Source of the DNA: Chloroflexota bacterium
GTDB lineage: Bacteria > Chloroflexota > Anaerolineae > Caldilineales > Caldilineaceae
NCBI GenBank assembly: GCA_003577005.1
Contig: QEUW01000390.1
Span: 1 to 6,997 of the forward strand
Length of the DNA: 6,997 nt
Direction of reading: 5' to 3'
Of the stretch, positions 1 through 5,704 are shown piece by piece (within the stretch, counting starts at the first letter, position 1; the number at the start of each line of letters is the position of its first letter). The translations under genes and the position numbers were made by a program. A model generated the notes under the pieces. The model saw nothing but the letters and a program-made list of their open reading frames with translations, ran no database searches and was not told where the DNA came from.

Positions 1-225
1 GCCGAAAGAGCCGCCCGCTACGAAACTGCGCCTCGCCCGTTGGTGATGATCTTGCTCAAGTTGGGGATTGCACTGCGGAAGAGTGGGCGCACAGACGAGT
101 CTGTATCCCGGTTAAAAGAAGCGCTTGCCCTGGCACAGGCGCTAGAAGATGAGGCTCTACAGATGGAGATAATGCAGGCGCTCGGCGAAGCGGTGACCGC
201 TATCCATGCACCGGCGCGGGTATAA
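1..225 (+). CDS. C-terminal end of a helical-repeat (TPR-like) protein, partial
   Basis: The reading frame is open from the first base of the window and stops at TAA 223-225, so these are the last 74 codons of a gene that begins outside. The residues form alternating amphipathic helices, with a stretch LGIALRKSGRTDESVSRLKE followed by ALALAQALED. This resembles a tetratricopeptide repeat: a Gly/Ala-rich helix A, then a helix B with the usual A-L-x-L-A spacing. Such tails occur in TPR scaffold proteins and in large TPR-bearing regulators (MalT/LuxR-like or BTAD types), but nothing here tells which. A Met at codon 14 could be mistaken for a start; it has no ribosome binding site and lies mid-helix. 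The gene converges with the oxidoreductase at 319-1362, from which it is separated by a stem-loop. Confidence is good for coding and moderate for the TPR call. Confidence 0.6.
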   Translation, partial: AERAARYETAPRPLVMILLKLGIALRKSGRTDESVSRLKEALALAQALEDEALQMEIMQALGEAVTAIHAPARV

Positions 226-231
226 ACAACC

Positions 232-297
232 GAACACAGATTCTCACAGGTTGTCTGATGGTCAATGATCTGCGTCCATCTGTGAAAATCTGTGTTC
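232..297. repeat. 66-nt stem-loop between convergent genes
   Basis: Arms 232-249 and 280-297 are 18 nt long and complementary at 17 of 18 positions (GAACACAGATT... against ...AATCTGTGTTC). The loop is 30 nt, and within it ATGG (258-261) can pair with CCAT (276-279), directly against the right arm. The element fills the gap between the stop codons of two convergent genes (225 and 319), so it may act as a bidirectional terminator. There is no clean run of T after either arm; the leftward side reads GGTTGTTTATA. It could also be a dispersed palindromic repeat. The inverted repeat is seen directly; the role is inferred. Confidence 0.75.
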
Positions 298-318
298 AGT
301 GTGAACAGAACCGGCACC

Positions 319-1362
319 CTACAATGTCACGATCCGGTTGCTGTCGGTCGCCTCATACGCCGCCATGATGATGCGCAGCGTGTCGGTGGCCTCCTTTACC
401 GAGTGGAGCGGCTCGAAGCCCTGGGCGACCGCCTCGACAAAGTGAGCGATCTCTGCCGCAAACGATCTGCCGTAGTTCCAACCGGGATATTCGACCATGG
501 CCGGCTGCTGGAAACCGACCGGTTGGTAATAGAGCCGGTCGATCTCGCCCCAGAGCTGCCCCGCCTCGCCAGTGACGCTAAAGAGGATCGGACGCGAACC
601 GGGCGCAGGCATGGCCCAACTGGTAAAAACATGGCCCATCATGCCGTTGACGAACTTGAGCATCACATTGGCCGTGTCCTCCTCCTTGAGCGGCAGGCGA
701 TAGGTGCCCATCATGGCCGAAACCTCGGTGGGAGTCTGCCCGGCCAGGAAGAGTAGCCGGTAGGTGGGGTGGTAGCCAGTGTCGATATATTCGCCGCCAC
801 CCATCTTGGCCGGGTCGCTGCGCCAGGTATCGGAAAAGGCAACCCCAGCCTGGCCCCACGTGGACTTGTCCGCCCCCAACGGGCGCCGGCGGGCCGAGCA
901 GTCGAACGAGTGGATCATAAAGATGTCACCCAGGTCGCCCTTGAGGATCATCTGCTTGGCCTGCTGCACTGCCGGAAAGAAGAGCTGGTTGTGCGCCGCC
1001 ATCATCGTGATGCCACCCGCTTGCACTGCCGCGGCGATCTCCTCTGCTTCTTGCAGGTTAAGGCAGAGAGGCTTCTCGGTCATCAGATGTTTGCCGGCCT
1101 GCGCCGCCGCGCAGATCGCCTCGCAGTGGAGATGGTGGGGCAGGGAGATGTCCACTGCGTCGACTTCGGGGTCGGCCAGCAGATCACGGTAGTCGGTGTA
1201 CATCTTGACGGTGTGGCCGATCTGGGCGGCTCGCGTCTGCATGGCTGCCTCCGACACATCGGCGACTGCTACGATGCGAGCGCGGTCGCTGACCGTCTTC
1301 CAGCCTTCCACATGGCCGTGGGTGATCCCGCCACAGCCGATCAAACCGATTCGAAGTGTCAC
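319..1362 (-). CDS. Gfo/Idh/MocA family NAD(P)-dependent oxidoreductase
   Basis: This is a 347-residue cytoplasmic dehydrogenase of the glucose-fructose oxidoreductase/inositol 2-dehydrogenase/MocA family, close to the usual length of 330-390. The N-terminal Rossmann domain opens with GLIGCGGITHGH (residues 6-17), and an acidic residue D35 follows beta-2 (VAVAD), favouring NAD. The family motif EKP sits at 96-98 with K97, the residue usually involved in catalysis. The C-terminal domain has GGGEYIDTGYH (188-198), giving D194 and the likely catalytic H198. The start is GTG at 1362, chosen because AAAGGAA lies 6 nt upstream (1369-1375) and because it gives the family's standard N terminus. It follows the damaged dehydratase gene by 33 nt and is the last gene of the transport operon, so it probably oxidises the imported sugar or a derivative. 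Family members act on many polyols and sugars, so the substrate is unassigned. Confidence 0.93.
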   Translation of the reverse strand: MTLRIGLIGCGGITHGHVEGWKTVSDRARIVAVADVSEAAMQTRAAQIGHTVKMYTDYRDLLADPEVDAVDISLPHHLHCEAICAAAQAGKHLMTEKPLCLNLQEAEEIAAAVQAGGITMMAAHNQLFFPAVQQAKQMILKGDLGDIFMIHSFDCSARRRPLGADKSTWGQAGVAFSDTWRSDPAKMGGGEYIDTGYHPTYRLLFLAGQTPTEVSAMMGTYRLPLKEEDTANVMLKFVNGMMGHVFTSWAMPAPGSRPILFSVTGEAGQLWGEIDRLYYQPVGFQQPAMVEYPGWNYGRSFAAEIAHFVEAVAQGFEPLHSVKEATDTLRIIMAAYEATDSNRIVTL

Positions 1363-1395
1363 AGTTGGTTCCTTTGTGGTGAAATTATGTTTCTG

Positions 1396-2021
1396 TTAGA
1401 TGCCTTTCCGCCGGCCGCCGCGCGCCGAGACGCGTTGCAGCGGCGGATGGGCGGCGATTTCAGCTTCGTTTAGCGCCAACCCTAAACCTGGCGCATCGCC
1501 GACCGTCACAACGCCCTCTTGTTGGCGAGGAAAACCGGGAAAGACGCTGTAGCCCATGTCCACAACGCGCCGGGCCTCTTCGCCGTTCTGCGCTGGCGTG
1601 CCGGGGTTGGTGTGCCGAGGTTAGTGTACCAGCCATTGGCATAGGCGCGGATCTGCTTGTGGTGCGCACCGCCGAACAGCTTGTAGAGCGGCTGGCCCAA
1701 CAGCTTGCCCTTGATGTCCCACAAGGCGATGTCGATACCTAAAAGGGCGGTCGTCGCCAACCGGCCGCCGCACGGGTGGGGATCGTGATAAAGTGTCGTC
1801 CAATGCGCTTCGCTCTCCAGCGAGTCTTTGCCCACCGGGTAGCGTTCGACAAAAGTGCGGATCAAACCTTTGACTTCGGCATCGTTGTCCATCGGGCTGG
1901 CGTCGCCCAGCCCGTATACGGCAGGGTCGTCGGTGTTGAGCTTGACGACCAGCCAGTTGCGTTGCGCATTACGGTGATGCGCCGAGAACTGGCGAAATTC
2001 AACATCTTTGATGGCGGGCAT
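1396..2021 (-). pseudogene. Mandelate racemase/muconate lactonizing (enolase-superfamily) sugar-acid dehydratase, frameshifted and internally deleted
   Basis: The start is intact: ATG at 2021 with GAGGAA 7 nt upstream (2029-2034). The N-terminal capping domain is also intact for about 137 residues, including LLGIDIALWDIKGKLLGQPL (93-112) and then FGG, RAYANGWYTN and LGTP, as in D-galactonate dehydratase-like members of the mandelate racemase subgroup. The frame is then lost and the open frame runs into nonsense to a stop at 1506. In another frame the homology resumes: NGEEARRVVDMGYSVFP, then GVVTVGDAPGLGLALNEAEI, ending at TAA 1396-1398. The first piece matches the first barrel strand region and the second matches the extreme C terminus of the family. 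About 200 residues between them are missing. That removes the Lys catalytic motif and the Asp/Glu/Glu magnesium ligands, so no dehydratase or racemase activity is possible. A 14-nt imperfect duplication (1589-1616) accounts for the frame change. Intact family members have about 370-410 residues; here about 205 could be joined. Confidence 0.85.
1589..1616 (-). repeat. 14-nt imperfect tandem duplication that breaks the dehydratase frame
   Basis: Read leftward, 1616-1603 (GGCACACCAACCCC) and 1602-1589 (GGCACGCCAGCGCA) are adjacent and match at 10 of 14 positions. Removing one copy joins LGTP directly to AQNGEEARRVVDMGY and restores the frame expected for the enolase superfamily. Fourteen is not a multiple of three, so the duplication explains the frameshift. 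The two copies have diverged, which suggests the event is not recent, or that the similarity is partly chance. Confidence 0.5.
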
Positions 2022-2056
2022 GGGGTTATTCCTCAGGTCTCGAAGAACCTCTTCTT

Positions 2057-2116
2057 ATCTCCTTGAATCTTCCAAGCTCCAGGGATTCAAAGAGATTGGG
2101 GGAGATTCAAGGAGAT
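2057..2116. repeat. 60-nt stem-loop between permease and damaged dehydratase
   Basis: Arms 2057-2070 and 2103-2116 form a perfect 14-bp inverted repeat (ATCTCCTTGAATCT and its complement). CCAA (2072-2075) can extend the stem by pairing with TTGG (2096-2099) across a small internal loop. The same stretch holds a direct repeat, GATTCAAAGAGATT (2084-2097) and GATTCAAGGAGATT (2104-2117), with 13 of 14 positions equal. It lies 11 nt past the stop codon of the second permease (2128) and before the ribosome binding site of the broken gene. It could cut expression of the distal genes or protect the permease mRNA. No T-run follows, so a simple intrinsic terminator is not shown. Confidence 0.7.
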
Positions 2117-2127
2117 TCTGGAGTTGA

Positions 2128-2973
2128 TCAGCCCTTCACCGCGCCCGCGGCCAGGCCAGAAACCACATAGCGTTGGGCCAGGATGTAAAGGAGCACAACC
2201 GGCGTCATGGCGATGAGCGAGCCGGCCATCATGGGCCCAATCATATAGTAATCAGAACGGTAGAAGTTGCTCAACCCCACTGAAATCATACGGCGAGCAT
2301 CATTCTGAGCCAGGACCAGGGCAAAGATGAACTCGTTCCAGACATTGTTGAAGATAAAGATCGAAGCCGTCACAAGCGCCGGGATCGAGAGGGGGATGAC
2401 AATGTACCACAGCGAGCGCAGGCGAGTACAGCCATCGATCAGCGATGCTTCCTCGATCTCGCCGGAAATCGTGCGGAGATAGCCCATCATCAGCCAGGTG
2501 CAAAACGGCACGCTAAAGCTCATGTTGGCGACAATCAGCCCCGGAAAGGTGTCTTTGAGCCCGGCTTTGACGATGATCAGATACATGGGGATGAGCATCA
2601 GCGAGCCGGGGATGAGATAGACAAAGAGCACGCCGCGCGCCATGAGGGCACGGCCCGGAAAGCGCAAGCGCGTCAACGAATAGGCCGCCAGCAGCGAGAT
2701 CACCACCACGATAGCGGTTGTCGAGAGCGCCACAATCAGCGTGTTGCGTAGATAGAGCGGGATCCGAAAGTTGACGATCACGTTGCGAAAGTTGGTCAGC
2801 GTTGGTTCGCGTGGGATCCAGGTGAGCCTCGAGTAGATCTCCCCCTCGAACTTAAATGCTGTCGTCAGCATAAAATAGAGGGGAAAGAGGATCATGATGA
2901 AGAGCACCGTAATAATCACAAAAGAGAAGACGCGAAAGATCGATTCCGGGACCCGATCAAGCAGGGATGTCAT
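2128..2973 (-). CDS. Carbohydrate ABC transporter permease, MalG type
   Basis: This is a 281-residue inner-membrane permease of the binding-protein-dependent (BPD) superfamily, the second half of a CUT1-type sugar importer. About six hydrophobic segments are visible, near residues 15-38, 78-98, 113-136, 146-164, 190-215 and 248-272. The cytoplasmic EAA loop that docks on the ATPase reads EEASLIDG (174-181) and runs on to IVIPLSIP, the family signature. The C terminus GLAAGAVKG is typical of MalG-like proteins. The ATG at 2973 overlaps the TGA of the upstream permease (ATGA, 2970-2973), and a strong AAGGAGG lies 7 nt upstream (2981-2987), so the two permeases are translationally coupled and made in equal amounts. 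The substrate is not readable; the downstream enzymes suggest a sugar or sugar acid. Confidence 0.95.
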   Translation of the reverse strand: MTSLLDRVPESIFRVFSFVIITVLFIMILFPLYFMLTTAFKFEGEIYSRLTWIPREPTLTNFRNVIVNFRIPLYLRNTLIVALSTTAIVVVISLLAAYSLTRLRFPGRALMARGVLFVYLIPGSLMLIPMYLIIVKAGLKDTFPGLIVANMSFSVPFCTWLMMGYLRTISGEIEEASLIDGCTRLRSLWYIVIPLSIPALVTASIFIFNNVWNEFIFALVLAQNDARRMISVGLSNFYRSDYYMIGPMMAGSLIAMTPVVLLYILAQRYVVSGLAAGAVKG

Positions 2974-3908
2974 TGCGTGGCCTCCTTGTCCATATAACTG
3001 GCGACGCCCAGGACGAGCAAGGCAATGATGGGCAGCATCATGATCGGCAAAGCTGCGCCCTCGCCAAGGCGGAAGTTCTGCATCGCCAGGTGGTAGGTCA
3101 AGAGGGGAAAGACTTCAGTGGCATTACTCGGCCCGCCGCCGGTCAACAGCATGGGAATCTCCAGGCTGTTCATGGTCCAGATGGTGGACAATAGGAGCAC
3201 CACGCCCATTACATGGCGGATACCGGGAATGGTGACATAGAAAAAGCGACCCAGCCGCCCGGCGCCATCCACCTTGGCGGCATCATAGAGGTCGGATGAG
3301 ATGCTCTGCATCCCGGCGAGAAAGGTCAGGGCGTAAAATGGGTAGCCCTTCCACACCAGCACAAAGATCAGCAGCCCAATTGCCGACCCTGCCCGGGCCA
3401 GGAAGGGAATGTTTTCGCTAATCAGTCCCCAACTCATGAGAATTTGGTTGAGGAGGCCCGTCTGCCCGTCAAAAATCCAGCGCCAGACCAGCACAATGAT
3501 ATACGTCGGCAAGATCCACGGTAGCATAAAGACGCCGCGCAGGATATTGCGACCCCGAAAGCTCTGGTTGAGCGCAGCCGCCAGGATCAGCCCGACAACG
3601 GTCTTCAAGAAGACCGCAGCAATGGTGATCAACACCGTGCGTATCACCATCTGGCTAAAATCGGGCCAGGCCAGAATATACTCATAATTCGCCAGACCCA
3701 CCCAACGTCCCGGCCCTCGACCGACCATGCGGTCAGTAAAGCTGATCCGGATGGCTTCCAGAAATGGATAGCCGACCATGCCCAGCACCACCAACAGCGC
3801 AGGGGTGACCAGTAGCCAACCCAGCACGACATCGCCGGCAAAGAGCGAACGCTTTTTCGCCCTGGCTCGATGCGCCAACAACGGCTGTGATAATGTTTCT
3901 TGGCTCAT
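2970..3908 (-). CDS. Carbohydrate ABC transporter permease, MalF type
   Basis: This 312-residue inner-membrane protein is the partner of the MalG-type permease. A basic N-terminal tail (AHRARAKKR) precedes the first membrane helix at about 23-45, and later helices lie near 88-112, 124-146, 165-190, 222-242 and 286-305. The EAA loop reads LYDAAKVDGAG (197-207), followed by FFYVTIPGI, which contacts the nucleotide-binding domain. The start chosen is ATG at 3908, with AAAGGGGG 5 nt upstream (3914-3921). A longer frame starts at TTG 3941, but its first 11 codons run through the arm of a hairpin and lack a ribosome site. The gene follows the binding-protein gene after a 75-nt gap that holds a 22-bp perfect hairpin, and overlaps the next permease by 4 nt. 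No ATPase gene is present in the window, so a shared MsmX/MalK-like ATPase elsewhere is presumed. Confidence 0.95.
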   Translation of the reverse strand: MSQETLSQPLLAHRARAKKRSLFAGDVVLGWLLVTPALLVVLGMVGYPFLEAIRISFTDRMVGRGPGRWVGLANYEYILAWPDFSQMVIRTVLITIAAVFLKTVVGLILAAALNQSFRGRNILRGVFMLPWILPTYIIVLVWRWIFDGQTGLLNQILMSWGLISENIPFLARAGSAIGLLIFVLVWKGYPFYALTFLAGMQSISSDLYDAAKVDGAGRLGRFFYVTIPGIRHVMGVVLLLSTIWTMNSLEIPMLLTGGGPSNATEVFPLLTYHLAMQNFRLGEGAALPIMMLPIIALLVLGVASYMDKEATQ

Positions 3909-3929
3909 GGGTTCCCCCTTTGGACGATA

Positions 3930-3974
3930 GACGATGGACAATAGACGATAGGCTATCGTCTATTGTCCATCGTC
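3930..3974. repeat. Perfect 22-bp hairpin between binding-protein and permease genes
   Basis: Arms 3930-3951 and 3953-3974 are exactly complementary over 22 nt with a single G (3952) at the centre. Each arm is built of short repeats of the type GACGATA/GACGATG/GACAATA, so the arm is itself internally repetitive. It begins 9 nt past the lipoprotein stop codon (3984), and the permease ribosome site lies 8 nt beyond it. In the direction of transcription the hairpin is followed by CTATCGTCC, with no T-run. A mRNA-stabilising or partial termination role, raising binding protein over permease as the malE-malF intergenic repeat does in E. coli, is the natural inference. Confidence 0.85.
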
Positions 3975-3983
3975 AAACCCGCC

Positions 3984-5342
3984 CTAGAAATACTTCGCAA
4001 AAACCCGTTTAGAAAATTCATCCGCTTCGAGGATGGCCCGCTCGGGGTCCCAGCCATCGATGAGCACCCGCACGATCATGGAGCCAACCGGCGCATCGGG
4101 GCTGCCGGTGAGTTCGGCGATGGCTGCGTTGTCATAGGGTGCGGGGTAGCCACCGTAGGTGCCGATCTGGGCGGCGAGGTTGAAGGCAGCGCGCTTGCCC
4201 GTCCACATGGGCAGGGAATCGTACTCTTTCAGCACGTTGGCCACAAAGCCCAATTCCAGCCAGGGGGCGTAAACATCGCTGCTGTAAAGATGCCGGATCA
4301 GGTCCATGGCCGTCTCTTTGTTGTTCGACGACTGTGACATCACCAGCGTATAGCGTAAACCGGCGTCGGTTGTGTCGCGCACGTCCTTGGGTTTGGGGGC
4401 CAGACCGGTTGCTTCGGCCAGTTCGGGGTCGTCTTGAGAGGCCTGAACATAGATGGAAGCGGCATTGATGACCAAAATCGCCTGCTTTTCCAGGTAGGCC
4501 TTGTTGTTAGCGGCATAGTCATACGCCGGGGCGTCGGGGGGGAAGAGTCCCGCATCCCAGGCTTCTTTGGCGAAATTGAGGGCGCGGGTGGCCTCTTCCA
4601 TCTTCTCGTCGGCCAGAATGATCTTCTGCCCGGTCTCGTCCCAAAGGTCGGCGCCAAAGTTGCGGAACAGGTCAGTACACCAGCCGTCATGGGTCAATTT
4701 GACCACGCCAAAACCCCAGCCAAACAACTTGTTGCCCTGTTGTTCGGTGTATTGCGAGGCTTGCAAGCAGAGGTCGCGTGTTTGATCCCAGGTCCACTGG
4801 CCTTCGGGCACCGTGAGACCGGCCTCTTCCAAAATATCCTGGCGGAACTGAACCATGGGCGTATCGATGGAGTAGGGCAGAAAGTGAACGGCGCCATCGC
4901 GGGTGACAAAGGTATCGAGCCGGGGTTGCCAGCCGTCGTGGGCGTCGCCGATCTCCGCAAAGAGGTCGGTGAGCGGGTCGAGGCTCTGCGCATCCATCAT
5001 CTGCAACGCCACACCGCCACCCACAAACATGGCATCGGGCAGCGTCCCCGCCTCGATGGCCGGCATGATCTTGGTCTGCATGTTGCTGTCGGCATCGCGC
5101 GAGATCTCGATGGTCACGCCGTTGGCGGCGCCCCATTCGTTGATCTTCTCTTGCATCAGTTCATCGGCCGGCGGAGCGAAGGTGTTCCACATCCAGAAAT
5201 TGAGCGTCTGCGTTTGGGCGGGCGCCTCTGCGCCACCGGCTCCGGTGGGCGACGCGGGAACACAGCCGGCCAAAAGTGCGCCAGCCGTGGTGAATGCGCT
5301 CATCCGCAGAAAATCGCGTCGGCTGAGACTCTTCTTGTTCAT
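3984..5342 (-). CDS. Tat-exported sugar-binding lipoprotein of an ABC importer
   Basis: This 452-residue extracytoplasmic solute-binding protein (SBP_bac_1/MalE class) catches the substrate outside the membrane and hands it to the two permeases. The N terminus carries a twin-arginine motif SRRDFLRM (7-14), a hydrophobic stretch, and a lipobox LAGC with Cys at 27. It should be exported folded by Tat and anchored as a lipoprotein. A short Ala/Gly/Pro-rich linker follows to about residue 45, and the mature domain begins at TLNFWMWNTF. The length of 400-450 fits sugar rather than amino-acid binders. The start is ATG at 5342, with AAGGAG 8 nt upstream (5351-5356). It is the first gene of the leftward operon, with a strong promoter about 235 nt upstream. 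The ligand cannot be deduced from the sequence alone. Confidence 0.95.
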   Translation of the reverse strand: MNKKSLSRRDFLRMSAFTTAGALLAGCVPASPTGAGGAEAPAQTQTLNFWMWNTFAPPADELMQEKINEWGAANGVTIEISRDADSNMQTKIMPAIEAGTLPDAMFVGGGVALQMMDAQSLDPLTDLFAEIGDAHDGWQPRLDTFVTRDGAVHFLPYSIDTPMVQFRQDILEEAGLTVPEGQWTWDQTRDLCLQASQYTEQQGNKLFGWGFGVVKLTHDGWCTDLFRNFGADLWDETGQKIILADEKMEEATRALNFAKEAWDAGLFPPDAPAYDYAANNKAYLEKQAILVINAASIYVQASQDDPELAEATGLAPKPKDVRDTTDAGLRYTLVMSQSSNNKETAMDLIRHLYSSDVYAPWLELGFVANVLKEYDSLPMWTGKRAAFNLAAQIGTYGGYPAPYDNAAIAELTGSPDAPVGSMIVRVLIDGWDPERAILEADEFSKRVFAKYF

Positions 5343-5546
5343 CCTTTGTTCTCCTTATTGCTTGACCTGGTGTCATGCCCTTTACAAAAGCAGGACACAC
5401 GAAAGAGGGAGCATGTTGAAAAGCTTGCGATCGGAAAACACCTTGGCACGCGCAAACGAGGGTGTAACAGGCATGAATGCTTCGGTTGTAGAAGTGACTC
5501 TGTAGTATTGGTAGGGAGATCGCGCCGCCAAGACGGGCTACGGACT
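5343..5546 (-). promoter_or_regulatory. Long untranslated leader of the transporter operon, no clear motif
   Basis: If transcription starts near 5573, about 230 nt precede the lipoprotein start codon. This stretch contains the ribosome site (5351-5356). I found no convincing coding frame, T-box or recognisable riboswitch, and no second promoter as good as the one at 5580-5608. Only small palindromes occur, such as GCATGAATGC (5471-5480). The length leaves room for leader regulation, but none is shown. Confidence 0.4.
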
Positions 5547-5570
5547 GCTGAAATTGACACGACTTTCAGC
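5547..5570. promoter_or_regulatory. Operator-like inverted repeat between divergent units
   Basis: GCTGAAA (5547-5553) and TTTCAGC (5564-5570) are exact inverted copies separated by 10 nt. The site covers the -35 hexamer of the candidate rightward promoter (5554-5559) and lies at roughly +4 to +27 of the leftward transcript. A dimeric regulator bound here would block both. Two 7-nt half sites with centres 17 nt apart would lie on about the same or adjacent turns of the helix. No regulator gene is in the window, so the factor is unknown. Confidence 0.55.
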
Positions 5571-5581
5571 CATGTTATTAT
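5554..5581 (+). promoter_or_regulatory. Candidate sigma70-type promoter for the SDR unit
   Basis: TTGACA (5554-5559) is followed after 16 nt by TATTAT (5576-5581), five of six bases of the -10 consensus. Transcription would begin near 5588 and give a leader of about 115 nt before the SDR start at 5705, including the hairpin at 5621-5653. The -10 overlaps that of the leftward promoter. It is weaker evidence than the leftward promoter because the spacer is one short. Confidence 0.5.
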
Positions 5582-5608
5582 TCTAACGTTCATCAGAAGC
5601 ACTGTCAA
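5580..5608 (-). promoter_or_regulatory. Near-consensus sigma70-type promoter for the transporter operon
   Basis: Read leftward, TTGACA (5608-5603) is followed by exactly 17 nt and TAGAAT (5585-5580). This is a perfect -35 and five of six bases of the -10 with ideal spacing. Start of transcription is expected near 5573. It points at the lipoprotein gene, the first gene of the leftward operon. The operator-like repeat at 5547-5570 sits just downstream of the start, a common place for repressor sites. Confidence 0.7.
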
Positions 5609-5620
5609 GTGAGGCATGAT

Positions 5621-5653
5621 AGGCGACAGTCACTTCAAAAGTGCCTGTCACCT
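5621..5653. repeat. Short palindromic hairpin in the SDR leader
   Basis: Arms 5621-5635 (AGGCGACAGTCACTT) and 5639-5653 (AAGTGCCTGTCACCT) pair at 13 of 15 positions around a 3-nt loop. It lies 51 nt upstream of the SDR start codon and downstream of the candidate rightward promoter, so it would be in the mRNA leader. The compact shape, with two interior mismatches, resembles REP-type palindromic repeats. No transposase lies nearby. It may also simply stabilise the leader. Confidence 0.65.
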
Positions 5654-5704
5654 CAGGGATACCAACCATCCAGACAGATCGAAAGCACAGGAGCGATACG
5701 GATT

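Noticed and set aside
292..756. Rightward open frame of 154 codons at the end of the oxidoreductase
   Set aside because: Antisense shadow; begins within the intergenic stem-loop and has no domain signal.
769..1473. Rightward open frame of 234 codons opposite the oxidoreductase
   Set aside because: Lies antisense to a gene with complete Gfo/Idh/MocA motifs; the translation is rich in Arg, His and Gly with no family signature.
1506..1630. Programmed frameshift producing a functional enolase-superfamily enzyme
   Set aside because: Even with the frame restored, the catalytic barrel with its Lys motif and metal ligands is absent, so a working enzyme of this family cannot result.
3909..3941. TTG-initiated N-terminal extension of the MalF-type permease
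   Set aside because: It starts inside the arm of the hairpin and lacks a ribosome site, whereas ATG 3908 has AAAGGGGG 5 nt upstream.
4434..5612. Long rightward open frame of 392 codons opposite the lipoprotein gene
   Set aside because: It is the mirror of a clear solute-binding protein gene, has no recognisable domain or ribosome site, and has a composition typical of an antisense frame in GC-rich DNA.
5609..5704. GTG-initiated 32-residue extension of the SDR
   Set aside because: The family N terminus begins at ATG 5705; the extension runs through a palindrome and has no ribosome site.
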